In this document: piece by piece, positions 1 to 8,377 of the stretch | Layout of the letters: every line of letters begins with the position of its first letter | How positions within the stretch are numbered: the stretch's first letter is position 1 | Origin: Paenibacillus sophorae | Lineage (GTDB): Bacteria > Bacillota > Bacilli > Paenibacillales > Paenibacillaceae | Assembly: GCF_018966525.1 (NCBI RefSeq) | Contig: NZ_CP076607.1 | Location: 5,456,001-5,520,000, forward strand | DNA length: 64,000 bases | Direction: 5' to 3' | The notes under the pieces: generated by a model | The model's input: the letters and a program-made list of their open reading frames with translations, nothing else | What the model was told of the DNA's origin: nothing | Database searches by the model: none | Made by a program: the position numbers and the translations under genes

Positions 1-308
1 AGCGCCTCCTCCCAGTTCCGCTTGCCTCCGAAATCACGGAGCTGCCAGCGGCTGCCTACCCGCTCACTAAAAGCCTTCCGCTGCCATTCGGCCAGCTTGC
101 CCGCGGAGTTCTCCGTGGAGGCGAAGCCGCAGAAGGGACATACCCGGACGACGTAGTAATCGGGATTTTCTTCCTTGTAATATGAGCAAAAATCCGCATC
201 CCGGCGAACAGCCCTCTTAAGGCTGGGACGCACTCTGGAGGTTACGAATTCGCGTTCACAATTGCAACAGGTTACTTTAATGGAGTATAGGGGCTCCAAA
301 TAGGTCAT
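1..308 (-). CDS. DUF2225 family protein, partial
   Basis: The gene runs off the left edge; about 102 N-terminal residues are visible. The start MTYLEPLY follows an AAAGGATTGAGGG ribosome site. Two Cys pairs are visible: CCNC near residue 15 and CPFC near residue 65, the zinc-ribbon-like N-terminus of DUF2225 proteins, whose function is unknown. It lies 31 bp downstream of the truncated haemoglobin gene on the same strand and is probably co-transcribed with it. The family assignment rests on the Cys pattern and the hydrophilic, TPR-like continuation; the C-terminus cannot be judged. Confidence 0.7.
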   Translation of the reverse strand, partial: MTYLEPLYSIKVTCCNCEREFVTSRVRPSLKRAVRRDADFCSYYKEENPDYYVVRVCPFCGFASTENSAGKLAEWQRKAFSERVGSRWQLRDFGGKRNWEEA

Positions 309-339
309 GTGCCCTCAATCCTTTCGCGTCAGTCATGCT

Positions 340-741
340 TCAATCTCTTTCTCCGGGCATGTTGACAAAATGGCGGGCCGGGCCTGCAAGCCGGTGCAGT
401 ATGAGCGATCGGAGCGTCTCTTCTACTCCGGTTTCCTCCAGCGCTTCTCCCATGCAGCCCAGCCACTCCTCCGACCGTTCCTCCGTGATCGGCACATGCA
501 TATGACGCGCTCTCATCATTGGCTGACCGTACAGCTCGGAATACAGCTGCGGACCGCCGAAGAACTGAGTGAGGAAGCGGTATTGCTTGTCCATAACGGG
601 GGCGATGTCTGCCGGAAACAGCGGGCCGAGCCGCGGATGCGCCTGCACTTTACTATAAAACACTTCCACCAGTTTGCGCAGCTTCTCGGCTCCTCCCAAA
701 TTTTCAAATATGCTTTTCTCCGGATTCATTGATGCAACCAA
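340..741 (-). CDS. yjbI: Group II truncated haemoglobin
   Basis: A cytoplasmic haem protein of 129-133 residues, the usual length of trHbO globins, which bind O2/NO or peroxide. Visible marks are the FYSKVQAHPRLGPLFP helix B-C region, the RARHMHVPI segment holding the proximal His (F8), and the following SEEWLGCM with the Trp typical of group II. The open frame begins with TTG at 741, but an ATG four codons in (729) is the more usual family start; neither has a strong Shine-Dalgarno. It is the first gene of a small minus-strand unit with the DUF2225 gene. Confidence 0.9.
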   Translation of the reverse strand: MVASMNPEKSIFENLGGAEKLRKLVEVFYSKVQAHPRLGPLFPADIAPVMDKQYRFLTQFFGGPQLYSELYGQPMMRARHMHVPITEERSEEWLGCMGEALEETGVEETLRSLILHRLAGPARHFVNMPGERD

Positions 742-774
742 CTTTCTGCCGACTTTAATAGTATTGACCTACTC

Positions 775-783
775 ATTATACCA
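775..783 (-). promoter_or_regulatory. Extended -10 promoter of the haemoglobin gene
   Basis: On the minus strand TGG is followed directly by TATAAT about 35 bp upstream of the haemoglobin start, an extended -10 element. No good -35 is seen. Confidence 0.5.
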
Positions 784-944
784 AAATCAGGGTCGTTCGG
801 CATCTTGCTAACGCGAAAAACGAGAGAAAAAATTCCTATATACCTAATAAATAAGCCCCATACCCCAAACCTTCGTCCTAAGAAAAGGTACCTATCGCTT
901 AAATGTGAAAAAAAGTTCAATATTCCCTAAAAAAAGCCAAAAAA

Positions 945-968
945 GACGCTAAACCAATGTTTAGCGTC
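945..968 (-). terminator. Intrinsic terminator of the 33-residue ORF
   Basis: A perfect 10-bp stem (GACGCTAAAC / GTTTAGCGTC) with a four-base loop is followed on the minus strand by TTTTTTGGCTTTTTTT. It lies directly downstream of the small ORF at 978-1079, which supports that ORF being a separate transcript. Confidence 0.8.
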
Positions 969-977
969 TGCAGCATA

Positions 978-1079
978 TTAATAGGTCCGCCAATCCTCAT
1001 CACCGGGAGAGACGAGGGAGGCCCGGATGACATAAACAAAAGCGCAAACGAGAACGCCGGCAACTACGCTCATCATCAT
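978..1079 (-). CDS. Predicted 33-residue single-pass membrane protein
   Basis: A short frame with three consecutive ATG codons behind a GGGATGGAGTG ribosome site, followed after 9 bp by a strong intrinsic terminator. The product starts MMMSVVAGVLVCAFVYVIRA, one predicted membrane helix, and ends in a polar acidic tail SPGDEDWRTY. I do not recognise a family. Start, stop, ribosome site and dedicated terminator all fit a real small membrane protein; codon evidence is limited by length. It lies between the haemoglobin gene and ylbJ, which is on the other strand. Confidence 0.55.
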   Translation of the reverse strand: MMMSVVAGVLVCAFVYVIRASLVSPGDEDWRTY

Positions 1080-1245
1080 CACTCCATCCCTGAATATTAA
1101 AGTTTTCGGAAAGGTGCTTTAATTAATTTTATATTACCACAAATACAGTAAAAATGCACCCTCGATTGTAACCGCTTACTTATTTTTTTGTACTGTTTGT
1201 CCCTCTACATACATACATCTTACCATAGACCGGGAGGCGTATAAA

Positions 1246-2502
1246 ATGACCTTAAAAAAGCTAAGCCGCTTGCTCTGGGCCTTGGGACTCGCCGGCTGTA
1301 TGCTATTGGTACTGCTTTATCCCGAAGCTTCTCTTGGTGCCGCCCTGCGGGGAATGGCTATCTGGTGGGATGTGCTGTTCCCGTCGCTCTTTCCTTTCTT
1401 TGTCATCTCCGAACTCATGCTCGGCTTCGGAGTCGTCCACCTGTTCGGCGCTCTGTTCGATCCGCTGATGCGCCCGCTGTTCCGCATTCCAGGCAGCGGC
1501 GGCTTCGTGCTGGCGATGGGCTATGTGTCCGGCTATCCGGTCGGAGCCCGGCTGACGGCCAAGCTGCGGGAGCAGAGCTTGCTCACCCGCGTCGAAGGGG
1601 AACGGCTCGTAGCTTGTACGACTTCCTCCGATCCAATCTTCCTGCTAGGCGCTGTTTCGGTCGGATTTTTTCATAATCCAGCGTTGGGACCCTGCCTGGC
1701 GCTGGCCCATTACGGGAGCGGCCTGCTCGTAGGACTGCTGATGTCCTTTCACGGACGAAGGGAAGAGCGAAACGCCGCGGCCGGGCAGAAGTCCGCCCCG
1801 CTGCGTGAAACGTCTCGATCCGGCAAGCCGGAGAAGGAGCGGCCGGAAGCTGGCCGTCTCCGTACCGCCCTCGCTTCCATGGCCGAAGCGCGCCGCCGGG
1901 ACGGGCGGACGCTCGGGGAACTGCTGAAGGGGGCGGTGCAATCCTCTTTGCAGCTTATTATTGTCGTAGGAGGGCTCGTTGTATTCTTCACTGTGCTGAT
2001 GGAACTGCTGAACCGGGCGGGAGTAATGGCCTTCCTCTTCTCGGTAATCGGGCGGTTTCTTTCGGTTTTAGGTTTCCCTTCGGGGCTGACCGAGGCGGTA
2101 ACCAGCGGCTTTTTCGAGGTTACGCTCGGCGCCAAAGCGGCCGGAAGCGCGTCAGCCGCACTCCCCTTCAAAGCCGCCGCCGCCGCATTCATTCTGTCCT
2201 GGGGCGGCCTGTCCGTGCATGCTCAGGTCTCCAGCATCTGGAACGGGACGGGACTCCGTTATCTGCCTTTTGCCGCCGCTCGTATACTGCATGCTTTCAT
2301 GTCGGCCGGACTGACGCTGCTTCTCTGGCGGCCGATGATGGAAGCTTCGCCGGCGCTGGCTCCGCCCTGGACGCCGGGTCCCGCCCTGTACTCTCCCGCA
2401 GCCGGGTTCGTGCTTCTCGCCCTGCTGCTGGCCGGCACCTTGCTGCTGTCGCTTGCGGCGGCCGCCTCCGGCAGAGTCCTGCGGATTCTTCTCCGGCGCT
2501 GA
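1246..2502 (+). CDS. ylbJ: Sporulation integral membrane protein YlbJ
   Basis: A 418-residue multi-pass membrane protein of the nucleoside-recognition/gate fold, required in Bacillus for forming the spore cortex; known to be expressed in the mother cell. Visible features are an N-terminal helix (residues 10-30), the WWDVLFPSLFPFFVISELM segment, GYVSGYPVGARL near residue 90-105, and a second gate half after residue 225. A long polar insert of about 50 residues (170-225) rich in Arg/Glu separates the halves and is longer than I expect in Bacillus YlbJ. The start follows CGGGAGGCGTATAAA. It stands alone, with nadK about 200 bp downstream on the same strand. Confidence 0.88.
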   Translation: MTLKKLSRLLWALGLAGCMLLVLLYPEASLGAALRGMAIWWDVLFPSLFPFFVISELMLGFGVVHLFGALFDPLMRPLFRIPGSGGFVLAMGYVSGYPVGARLTAKLREQSLLTRVEGERLVACTTSSDPIFLLGAVSVGFFHNPALGPCLALAHYGSGLLVGLLMSFHGRREERNAAAGQKSAPLRETSRSGKPEKERPEAGRLRTALASMAEARRRDGRTLGELLKGAVQSSLQLIIVVGGLVVFFTVLMELLNRAGVMAFLFSVIGRFLSVLGFPSGLTEAVTSGFFEVTLGAKAAGSASAALPFKAAAAAFILSWGGLSVHAQVSSIWNGTGLRYLPFAAARILHAFMSAGLTLLLWRPMMEASPALAPPWTPGPALYSPAAGFVLLALLLAGTLLLSLAAAASGRVLRILLRR

Positions 2503-2511
2503 TAGTAGAGG

Positions 2512-2531
2512 GACGTGCATGCCCGCACGTC
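2512..2531 (+). terminator. Weak hairpin after ylbJ
   Basis: A 7-bp stem GACGTGC / GCACGTC with a six-base loop lies 10 bp after the ylbJ stop. It is followed by a GGCG-CTTTT-CGCC mini-hairpin but no clear T run, so it could be a weak terminator or RNA end-protection. Confidence 0.3.
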
Positions 2532-2699
2532 GGGAAAGGCGCTTTTCGCCGAAATTTCCTTAAGAACGGCCGCCTTTCTCGGACGAAGAGATGCATTCGT
2601 TTTTTTCGGGCTCAGTCTTTCCCCCGTTAAACATTGTTTTCCTAAGCAAGATTGATTATGATCGGTGTATGACAGAACCAACAAAGGAGTCTATTCATC

Positions 2700-3503
2700 T
2701 TGAGATATTATGTCCTGGACCGTGGCGATCAACTGTCCATTGATCTCAGTCAACAGTTTCATAAGCTTGCTGAAGAGCGGGGTCTGCAGCTCGATGCCGA
2801 GTCTCCCGAAATCGTAGTCTCCATCGGAGGAGACGGCACAATGCTTCATGCCTTCCATACCTTTATCGATCGGATTCCCGAGCTCGCCTTCGTCGGCGTT
2901 CATACCGGCCATCTCGGTTTCTATGCCGACTGGAAGTGCGAGGAACTCTCCACTCTGGTCGATTATATGTGCGGAAAAGGCGATCCCGGGCCGCATAAGC
3001 CGCGCATCGTGAAATACCCGCTTGTTGAGCTGGAAATCCATAGGAAATCGGGGACTACTTCGCATATCGCCCTTAACGAGTTCACTCTTAAAGGGGTTGA
3101 GGGCACGGTGGTTCTCCAGATCGACATTAACGACGAGACATTCGAGATGTTCCGCGGCGACGGCATCTGTGTTTCCACCCCCTCTGGGAGCACAGCCTAC
3201 AATAAAAGTCTCGGAGGCGCGATGGTTCATCCCTCGATTGAGGCGCTGCAGATTGCGGAAGTCGCGTCGATTAACAATCGGGTGTTCCGGACGATGGGCT
3301 CCCCGCTGCTCCTGCCCAAGCATCATCACTGTGATATTTTCTCCCGGAGAGAGCAGAGGCTGATGCTGACCGTTGACCATACCAACTACCCTATCGATGA
3401 TCTGATCTCTGTCAGATGCCAGGTATCGGAGAAAAAGGTCAGCTTCGCCCGTTACCGTCCGTTTCCGTTCTGGAAGCGCGTGCGTTCCGCATTCCTGGTA
3501 TAG
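2700..3503 (+). CDS. nadK: NAD kinase
   Basis: Phosphorylates NAD to NADP in the cytosol. The 267-residue length matches Bacillales NAD kinases. GGDGTML (residues 44-50) is the conserved NAD/ATP-kinase motif, followed by GVHTGHLGFYADW and, near residue 160, the TPSGSTAYNKSLGGA segment that binds the substrate. The start is a TTG with AAAGGAGT placed 10 bp upstream; no ATG alternative lies before the conserved region. The gene appears monocistronic: a new promoter lies after it at 3633. Confidence 0.95.
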   Translation: MRYYVLDRGDQLSIDLSQQFHKLAEERGLQLDAESPEIVVSIGGDGTMLHAFHTFIDRIPELAFVGVHTGHLGFYADWKCEELSTLVDYMCGKGDPGPHKPRIVKYPLVELEIHRKSGTTSHIALNEFTLKGVEGTVVLQIDINDETFEMFRGDGICVSTPSGSTAYNKSLGGAMVHPSIEALQIAEVASINNRVFRTMGSPLLLPKHHHCDIFSRREQRLMLTVDHTNYPIDDLISVRCQVSEKKVSFARYRPFPFWKRVRSAFLV

Positions 3504-3632
3504 CATCAGTTACCGTCATCCCTTCACTAGTTCAGCTTCTCGTGCAAACAGCCGGTGCGTTATCTATGCGCCGGCCGCCGCCGCATGGGCTTTACCGCCC
3601 TATCAATCTAGTGGGACAGGCTTTTAATTTGA

Positions 3633-3662
3633 TAGACAGAGAGAGAAACGGAATGGTATAAT
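3633..3662 (+). promoter_or_regulatory. Sigma-A promoter of the stalk protein/S41 operon
   Basis: TAGACA and TATAAT are separated by 18 bp, 42 bp upstream of the TTG start at 3704. Confidence 0.65.
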
Positions 3663-3703
3663 GAGCCTATTTTACAAATAGTTACATATAGAAGGAGAGA
3701 AAT

Positions 3704-4897
3704 TTGTTGAAAAAATGGTTCATTATGCTGGGGGTCTTGTTGTTGTCCCTGGCTCTAGCGGTCCCCGCGCTCGCCGCGCCCGCGCCGATCAAGGTTTATA
3801 TTGACGGCATCCAGCTTTCCTTTTCCTCTGGCTCTCCTTATTTGCAGAACGGCTCCGTTATGGTCCCATTCCGGGCCGTGTTCGAGAAGCTCGGCTTGAA
3901 GGTAGGCTGGGACCCCGCCAGCCGCGCAGTAACCGGCACAAGCCCGGAGCTTAGCTTGAAGCTGACCATCGGCAGCAGCCGCGCCGCGGTCAACAGCGTG
4001 GTCCGCAAGCTGCCGGCCGCTCCCGTGGAGTCCGGCGGAACCGCTTATGTGCCGCTGCGTTTTGTCGGCGAAGCCACCGGCGGCGGCGTAGTCTGGAACG
4101 CGTCCTCAAGAAGCGTCCAAATTACGAGACCCATATCCAGCAGCCGGGATAAAGCGGACATTGTCTCCCTGATGAGCACGCTGACGAGCTATTTTAACTC
4201 GGAGAATACAGCGGGGATTACCTCTTTGTCCCAGGCAGGCTCGGACTTCGCTCTGAGTATCAGCGCCCTTGAATTTTCATTCCGCAATTACGATTTGAAG
4301 AGCGAAATCAAAAGCGTCGATATCCTTAGCCTTGAGGCGAATGAAGCTACGGTGGCTACAGTAGAGACCTCCACCCGCATCGGAGGAGCCTATATTCCGG
4401 ACACGCAGGACGAGTATATCTATACCCTTGTCCGTAACGGATCATGGAAGGTATCGAATATACAGAATCAGAAATCGACCCTTCTCTTGACGCGAGACCA
4501 AGGCATGAAGCCCGCTGAAATGCCGCAAAGCATCAGCACGGCCATTCAGGAATTGCTCAAACGCCATTATCAGAACCTGAACGACAAAAATGTGGCCGGA
4601 ACGCTATCCACCTTAACTTCTCATGGCGAAGCACATAAAGATACGCAAAAAAAATCTTGGGAGGATTTCTTCAAGTCGTATAATTTGAGCTATGCCGTCT
4701 CAGCTTCAAATGTCTTTTACTACAGCGAAAATGAAGCAGCCGCCTATGTCGAGCGGCAGATTACGGATAAGAATGAATCGGCGTCTCACAACCAGACCCT
4801 CATTCTGATTCTGAACAAGTCAGCAGAAGGCACCTGGACCATCAGTGACAGCTACACCGTCTCCGATACAATGGAAGACGGATCAAATAATCCGTAA
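3704..4897 (+). CDS. Secreted stalk-domain (copper amine oxidase N-terminal-like) protein
   Basis: An exported protein of 397 residues. A signal peptide is clear (residues 1-26, ending VPALAA). Residues 30-140 form a stalk domain of the copper amine oxidase N-terminal type, with the repeated pattern NGSVMVPFRAVFEKLG and TAYVPLRFVGEATGG. Residues 150-270 and 280-390 look like two NTF2-like alpha+beta domains (each with a helix, then paired strands and NGSWKVSN or EGTWTISD). Two TTG codons in tandem (3704, 3707) compete as start behind GAAGGAGAG; the second has the better spacing. It is the first gene of an operon with the S41 protease 11 bp downstream, suggesting a shared role at the cell wall. 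Confidence 0.8.
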   Translation: MLKKWFIMLGVLLLSLALAVPALAAPAPIKVYIDGIQLSFSSGSPYLQNGSVMVPFRAVFEKLGLKVGWDPASRAVTGTSPELSLKLTIGSSRAAVNSVVRKLPAAPVESGGTAYVPLRFVGEATGGGVVWNASSRSVQITRPISSSRDKADIVSLMSTLTSYFNSENTAGITSLSQAGSDFALSISALEFSFRNYDLKSEIKSVDILSLEANEATVATVETSTRIGGAYIPDTQDEYIYTLVRNGSWKVSNIQNQKSTLLLTRDQGMKPAEMPQSISTAIQELLKRHYQNLNDKNVAGTLSTLTSHGEAHKDTQKKSWEDFFKSYNLSYAVSASNVFYYSENEAAAYVERQITDKNESASHNQTLILILNKSAEGTWTISDSYTVSDTMEDGSNNP

Positions 4898-4908
4898 AGG
4901 GCGTATCA

Positions 4909-6360
4909 ATGATGACATTCAAGAAGTTAGCGGCCGCAGCCGCAGGCAGTTGTTTGGCTTTATCGCTGATTCTGTCTCCCGCCGCTTTTGCCCAAGGCAG
5001 CAGTGAGACTGCCAGCCAGACCTCTTCGGAAACCGATTTGATCAATGAGGTTATGCAGTATGTAGAGAACTACAGCCTGACCGGTGCTGACAGGGATGCC
5101 CTGATCCGCGCTGCGGTCGACGGTATGGTGAACTCCCTGGGCGATCCATACAGCCAGTATTTCAGCAGCGATGAGAGCAAAGAGCTTCAAAATCAGTTGG
5201 CTTTGGATTATGTGGGTATCGGAGTACAGTTGGTCTTCTCGGGTAACGAGCTGTATATCGAGCAGGTCATGCCCGGATCGCCTGCGGAAAGCGCAGGGCT
5301 GAAACGCGGGGATACGATCCTGAAGATTAACGGTGTGAAAATCAGCGAGATAAAGAACGATCCGATCAGCGGAGAGGCGGGCACCAAAGTCACGCTGCTC
5401 ATCCAGCGCGGCGGCGCAGCCAAGACTTACACCGTAAAGCGCAGCGAGATCAATTATCCATCCGTCACCGGCAAAATCGTAGGGCCGAAAATCGCCTATA
5501 TTTCGCTGAACGGCTTCACAGAGGATTCGGACGAAGAATTTGCGGCCGTACTGAAAAATATGCGCGCTTCCGGAATGAAATCCATGATCCTCGATCTCCG
5601 GAACAATGGAGGCGGGTACATGGATTCCGCCTATAACATCGCATCTCAATTCATGGACAAGGGAATCATGATGTACACTGCGGACAATACGGGCGAGCTT
5701 ACACCAGTAACGATTACGGACGGCTCCAAAATGGATGTGCCCGTAGTTATTCTAACAAACGAATATACCGCCAGCGCCTCCGAAGCACTGACCGGGGCCC
5801 TGCATGATAATCATCTCGCCACCGTTGTCGGCACCAAAACCTTCGGAAAAGCACGGATTCAGAGCCTGCTGGACCTGTCGGACGGCGGCCTGCTCAAGCT
5901 GACTACGGAACGGTATCTGACTCCGAACAAAGCCGATTTCAACCATATCGGGCTCTTGCCGGATCTTGAGGTAAAGGGTGAGGCAGCGCAGATTATTACC
6001 GCCCTTCAGCTCGCGGGCATGAAATCGATTGAGGCTGCGGGCGACAATCACATTCTCGACGTTAGCGGAACCGCCTTTGCCGGCAATGTTGGTCTGGTGA
6101 AACAGGGCGGCAGGATCTACGCCTCTGCCCGCGTTCTCTCCGCTCTTGTAGAAAGCGATCTGACATGGGATGCCAAGAATAAGAGGGCCATTGTAACCAC
6201 CGGGTCAGGCAAAGCATCCAGCTTTACCGTTTCCTCCAAAGAAGCGCTCTCCCAAAACGGGGAAACCTTCATCGCTCTGGATGCCTTCAAGAAGAAATTT
6301 CCGTCCCTGGTCTGGGAGTATAACCAGACACAAAATCGTCTGACGCTAACCGTAAAATAA
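4909..6360 (+). CDS. S41 family C-terminal processing peptidase with stalk domain
   Basis: An exported serine protease of the CtpA class, 483 residues. In order: signal peptide (1-28), helical N-domain (40-85), PDZ domain (about 95-180, with GSPAESAGLKRGDTILKING), and the S41 catalytic core (about 185-355). The catalytic Ser sits in NEYTASASEAL and the Lys in VGTKTFGKA. The C-terminus after residue 375 resembles a stalk domain, as in the upstream gene, so both may dock to the same partner. Substrates are not visible. An excellent terminator follows. Confidence 0.9.
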   Translation: MMTFKKLAAAAAGSCLALSLILSPAAFAQGSSETASQTSSETDLINEVMQYVENYSLTGADRDALIRAAVDGMVNSLGDPYSQYFSSDESKELQNQLALDYVGIGVQLVFSGNELYIEQVMPGSPAESAGLKRGDTILKINGVKISEIKNDPISGEAGTKVTLLIQRGGAAKTYTVKRSEINYPSVTGKIVGPKIAYISLNGFTEDSDEEFAAVLKNMRASGMKSMILDLRNNGGGYMDSAYNIASQFMDKGIMMYTADNTGELTPVTITDGSKMDVPVVILTNEYTASASEALTGALHDNHLATVVGTKTFGKARIQSLLDLSDGGLLKLTTERYLTPNKADFNHIGLLPDLEVKGEAAQIITALQLAGMKSIEAAGDNHILDVSGTAFAGNVGLVKQGGRIYASARVLSALVESDLTWDAKNKRAIVTTGSGKASSFTVSSKEALSQNGETFIALDAFKKKFPSLVWEYNQTQNRLTLTVK

Positions 6361-6396
6361 AGGGCAATCATCCATTATCCGGCCTAAAACATAAAA

Positions 6397-6438
6397 GGTG
6401 CCGCCGACGTTCGGCTGAACGTCGGCGGCACCTTTATT
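6397..6438. terminator. Bidirectional intrinsic terminator
   Basis: A perfect 16-bp stem (6397-6412 with 6417-6432, loop GGCT) is followed by TTTATT on the plus strand and by a T run from the AAAA at 6393-6396 on the minus strand. It separates the converging S41 protease and yutD genes. Confidence 0.9.
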
Positions 6439-6465
6439 AATTATGAGCCAATGTCTTCGAAGGCA

Positions 6466-7140
6466 TTACGACTGGCCAGCAGGACCTTGGGGCGGCTTCT
6501 GCCGAGTGTCCCTGGCTTTGGCTTCACGGGTCTGATGTTCCCTGCTTTGGTTCTCCCTCGCCTGATTCCCCCGGCCCTGAGTTTCCCTCGCCTGAGTCTC
6601 ACGCGATCCGTTTTTTTTGCCCTGATAATCCTTGTTCCGATTATCTCTGTTGCGCTCCTTGAACGGTCTCTCTTTGGGAGTATACTCTTTGGCCGGCTGC
6701 TCCCGGGAAACCGCCGATTCCGCCTGGAACTTCCTGGAGGATAATTGCGGAATTGCTTCCTCCTTGGCGGAAGTCTCCTGGAAAGCAGCCTCATTGACGT
6801 GAACTTCCTTCGCAGTCTCGCCCGGCTCCTTGATCAGAATATCTTTGGCATTCGGGTCCTTGGGAGCATCCTTCAGTTTGCGGAGGACAAAATAGGCACA
6901 ACCGAAATTGCAATATTCATTGATATAATCGACCAATCCGCAAATTGCCGTATCCCTATTCACTTTCGGATGATTATCCCGGTAAAATCCTTTCAAACGC
7001 AGCTGGCTGTAGCCCCAATCGCCGACAATATAGTCGTAGCGGTCAAGCACTTCGCTGTACCTTCCACGGAAGCTTTCCGGATTCCAGCCTTCCTTATGAT
7101 TCACCATGAGCTCGTAGCTTTTGCCGCCTATAATGATCAA
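6466..7140 (-). CDS. yutD: YutD family protein with long charged tail
   Basis: The first about 90 residues match YutD (DUF1027): MIIIGGKSYELMVNH, ... RYDYIVGDWGYSQLRLKGFY, and the YCNFGCAYFVLRKL end. Function is unknown, though the family is conserved next to lipA. Bacillus YutD is about 100 residues; this protein has an extra tail of about 130 residues, low in complexity and dominated by Arg, Glu, Gln and Lys, with repeats of the form REtQARE. The start is TTG. It lies 44 bp downstream of lipA, the arrangement known in Bacillus. Confidence 0.85.
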   Translation of the reverse strand: MIIIGGKSYELMVNHKEGWNPESFRGRYSEVLDRYDYIVGDWGYSQLRLKGFYRDNHPKVNRDTAICGLVDYINEYCNFGCAYFVLRKLKDAPKDPNAKDILIKEPGETAKEVHVNEAAFQETSAKEEAIPQLSSRKFQAESAVSREQPAKEYTPKERPFKERNRDNRNKDYQGKKNGSRETQARETQGRGNQARENQSREHQTREAKARDTRQKPPQGPAGQS

Positions 7141-7184
7141 GCAAGACTCGCCTGCCTTTCACAAAAAATATGTTGCGCCGGCGG

Positions 7185-8090
7185 TCAGTTGGCCGCCATG
7201 CGTTCCCCGCGAGTCTTCGCGGCCGATTCAACCTGCTCATGCGCATGATAGGAGCTGCGCACGAGCGGCCCAGCCTCAACGTGGCTGAAGCCCCGCTTCA
7301 GTCCCTCTTCCTTCAGCCGTGCAAACTCCTCAGGCGGATAATATTTGACGACCTCCAGATGCTGCGGAGAAGGCTGCAGATATTGGCCCAGCGTAAGGAT
7401 ATCGCAGTCCACCTCGCGCAAATCGTCCATCGCCTGCAAAATCTCATCCCATTCCTCGCCAACGCCCAGCATAATACTGGACTTGGTCGGAATGTTCGGC
7501 TTCATTTCCTTAGCCCGGCGCAGCAGCTCCAGGGAGCGGCGGTACTTCGCCTTGGCCCGCACCCGGTCGGACATGCGCTCAACGGTCTCGATATTGTGGT
7601 TCAGAATGTCGGGATTACTGTCCATAACAATCTGGAGACTGTCACGGTCGCCGAGGAAATCGGGAATCAGCACTTCCACGCTGCACAGCGGGAGGCGTCT
7701 GCGGATCGCGGCTACCGTCTCGGCAAAAATCTTCGCACCGCCGTCCTTCAAATCGTCGCGCGCCACGCTCGTTACGACGCAGTGCCGCAGGTTCATGCCT
7801 TCCGCGGCTTCTGCTACCCGTTCCGGTTCCTGAAGATCCAGTTCGGTAGGCATCCCGGTGTTAACCGCACAGAAGCGGCAGGCGCGGGTGCAAATATCCC
7901 CCAGGATCATAAAAGTAGCGGTACGGTTCGCCCAGCATTCGTAAATGTTCGGGCAGCGCGCCTCTTCGCAGACGGTATGTAAAGTTTTAGAACGCATCAT
8001 TCCTTTAATATCCTGATAATTCTCGCCGGTCGTCAGCTTAATCCGAATCCAATCCGGCTTGGGTTGTTTGGCAATTTCTTTTCTTGTCAT
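7185..8090 (-). CDS. lipA: Lipoyl synthase
   Basis: A radical-SAM enzyme that inserts two sulfurs into octanoyl groups on E2 subunits and GcvH. 301 residues. The auxiliary cluster motif CEEARCPNIYEC (residues 41-52) and the SAM cluster CTRACRFC (residues 67-74) are intact. Later landmarks NHNIETVERM and the final RSSYHA motif, whose Ser ligates the auxiliary cluster, are also present. It leads the lipA-yutD operon and is divergent from the M23 peptidase. The acoC lipoyl domain encoded at 13.3-14.7 kb would be a client. Confidence 0.97.
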   Translation of the reverse strand: MTRKEIAKQPKPDWIRIKLTTGENYQDIKGMMRSKTLHTVCEEARCPNIYECWANRTATFMILGDICTRACRFCAVNTGMPTELDLQEPERVAEAAEGMNLRHCVVTSVARDDLKDGGAKIFAETVAAIRRRLPLCSVEVLIPDFLGDRDSLQIVMDSNPDILNHNIETVERMSDRVRAKAKYRRSLELLRRAKEMKPNIPTKSSIMLGVGEEWDEILQAMDDLREVDCDILTLGQYLQPSPQHLEVVKYYPPEEFARLKEEGLKRGFSHVEAGPLVRSSYHAHEQVESAAKTRGERMAAN

Positions 8091-8145
8091 GGTAGTAAAC
8101 CCCTCTTCCGCCTGAATGTGAAAAGCTTTAAAGTTACTGCCTTAC

Positions 8146-8154
8146 ATTATAACA
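8146..8154 (-). promoter_or_regulatory. Extended -10 promoter of lipA
   Basis: TGT followed by TATAAT on the minus strand lies about 55 bp upstream of the lipA ATG. No convincing -35 box is seen. Confidence 0.5.
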
Positions 8155-8377
8155 TGCGCCGTCGGGAAATGCCTGCTTTTGTGAAAGAAGAGTGACAAAA
8201 TCGATAAGGAGAACGGAACTACGCCGCTTTCTTAATCGGAAGCTTATGCCTGCCCGTAGACTGGACAAGATAATCCTCTCCGCCCCTTCGTCCCATTAAG
8301 CATGGATAAAATGCGCGGATTTGTTCAATCTAAGGTAAAGCGTTAGTTCATACGGGAATGAAAGGAGAACTATTACT

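Noticed and set aside
726..920. 64-codon minus-strand frame upstream of haemoglobin
   Set aside because: Crosses the haemoglobin promoter and start, with no ribosome site.
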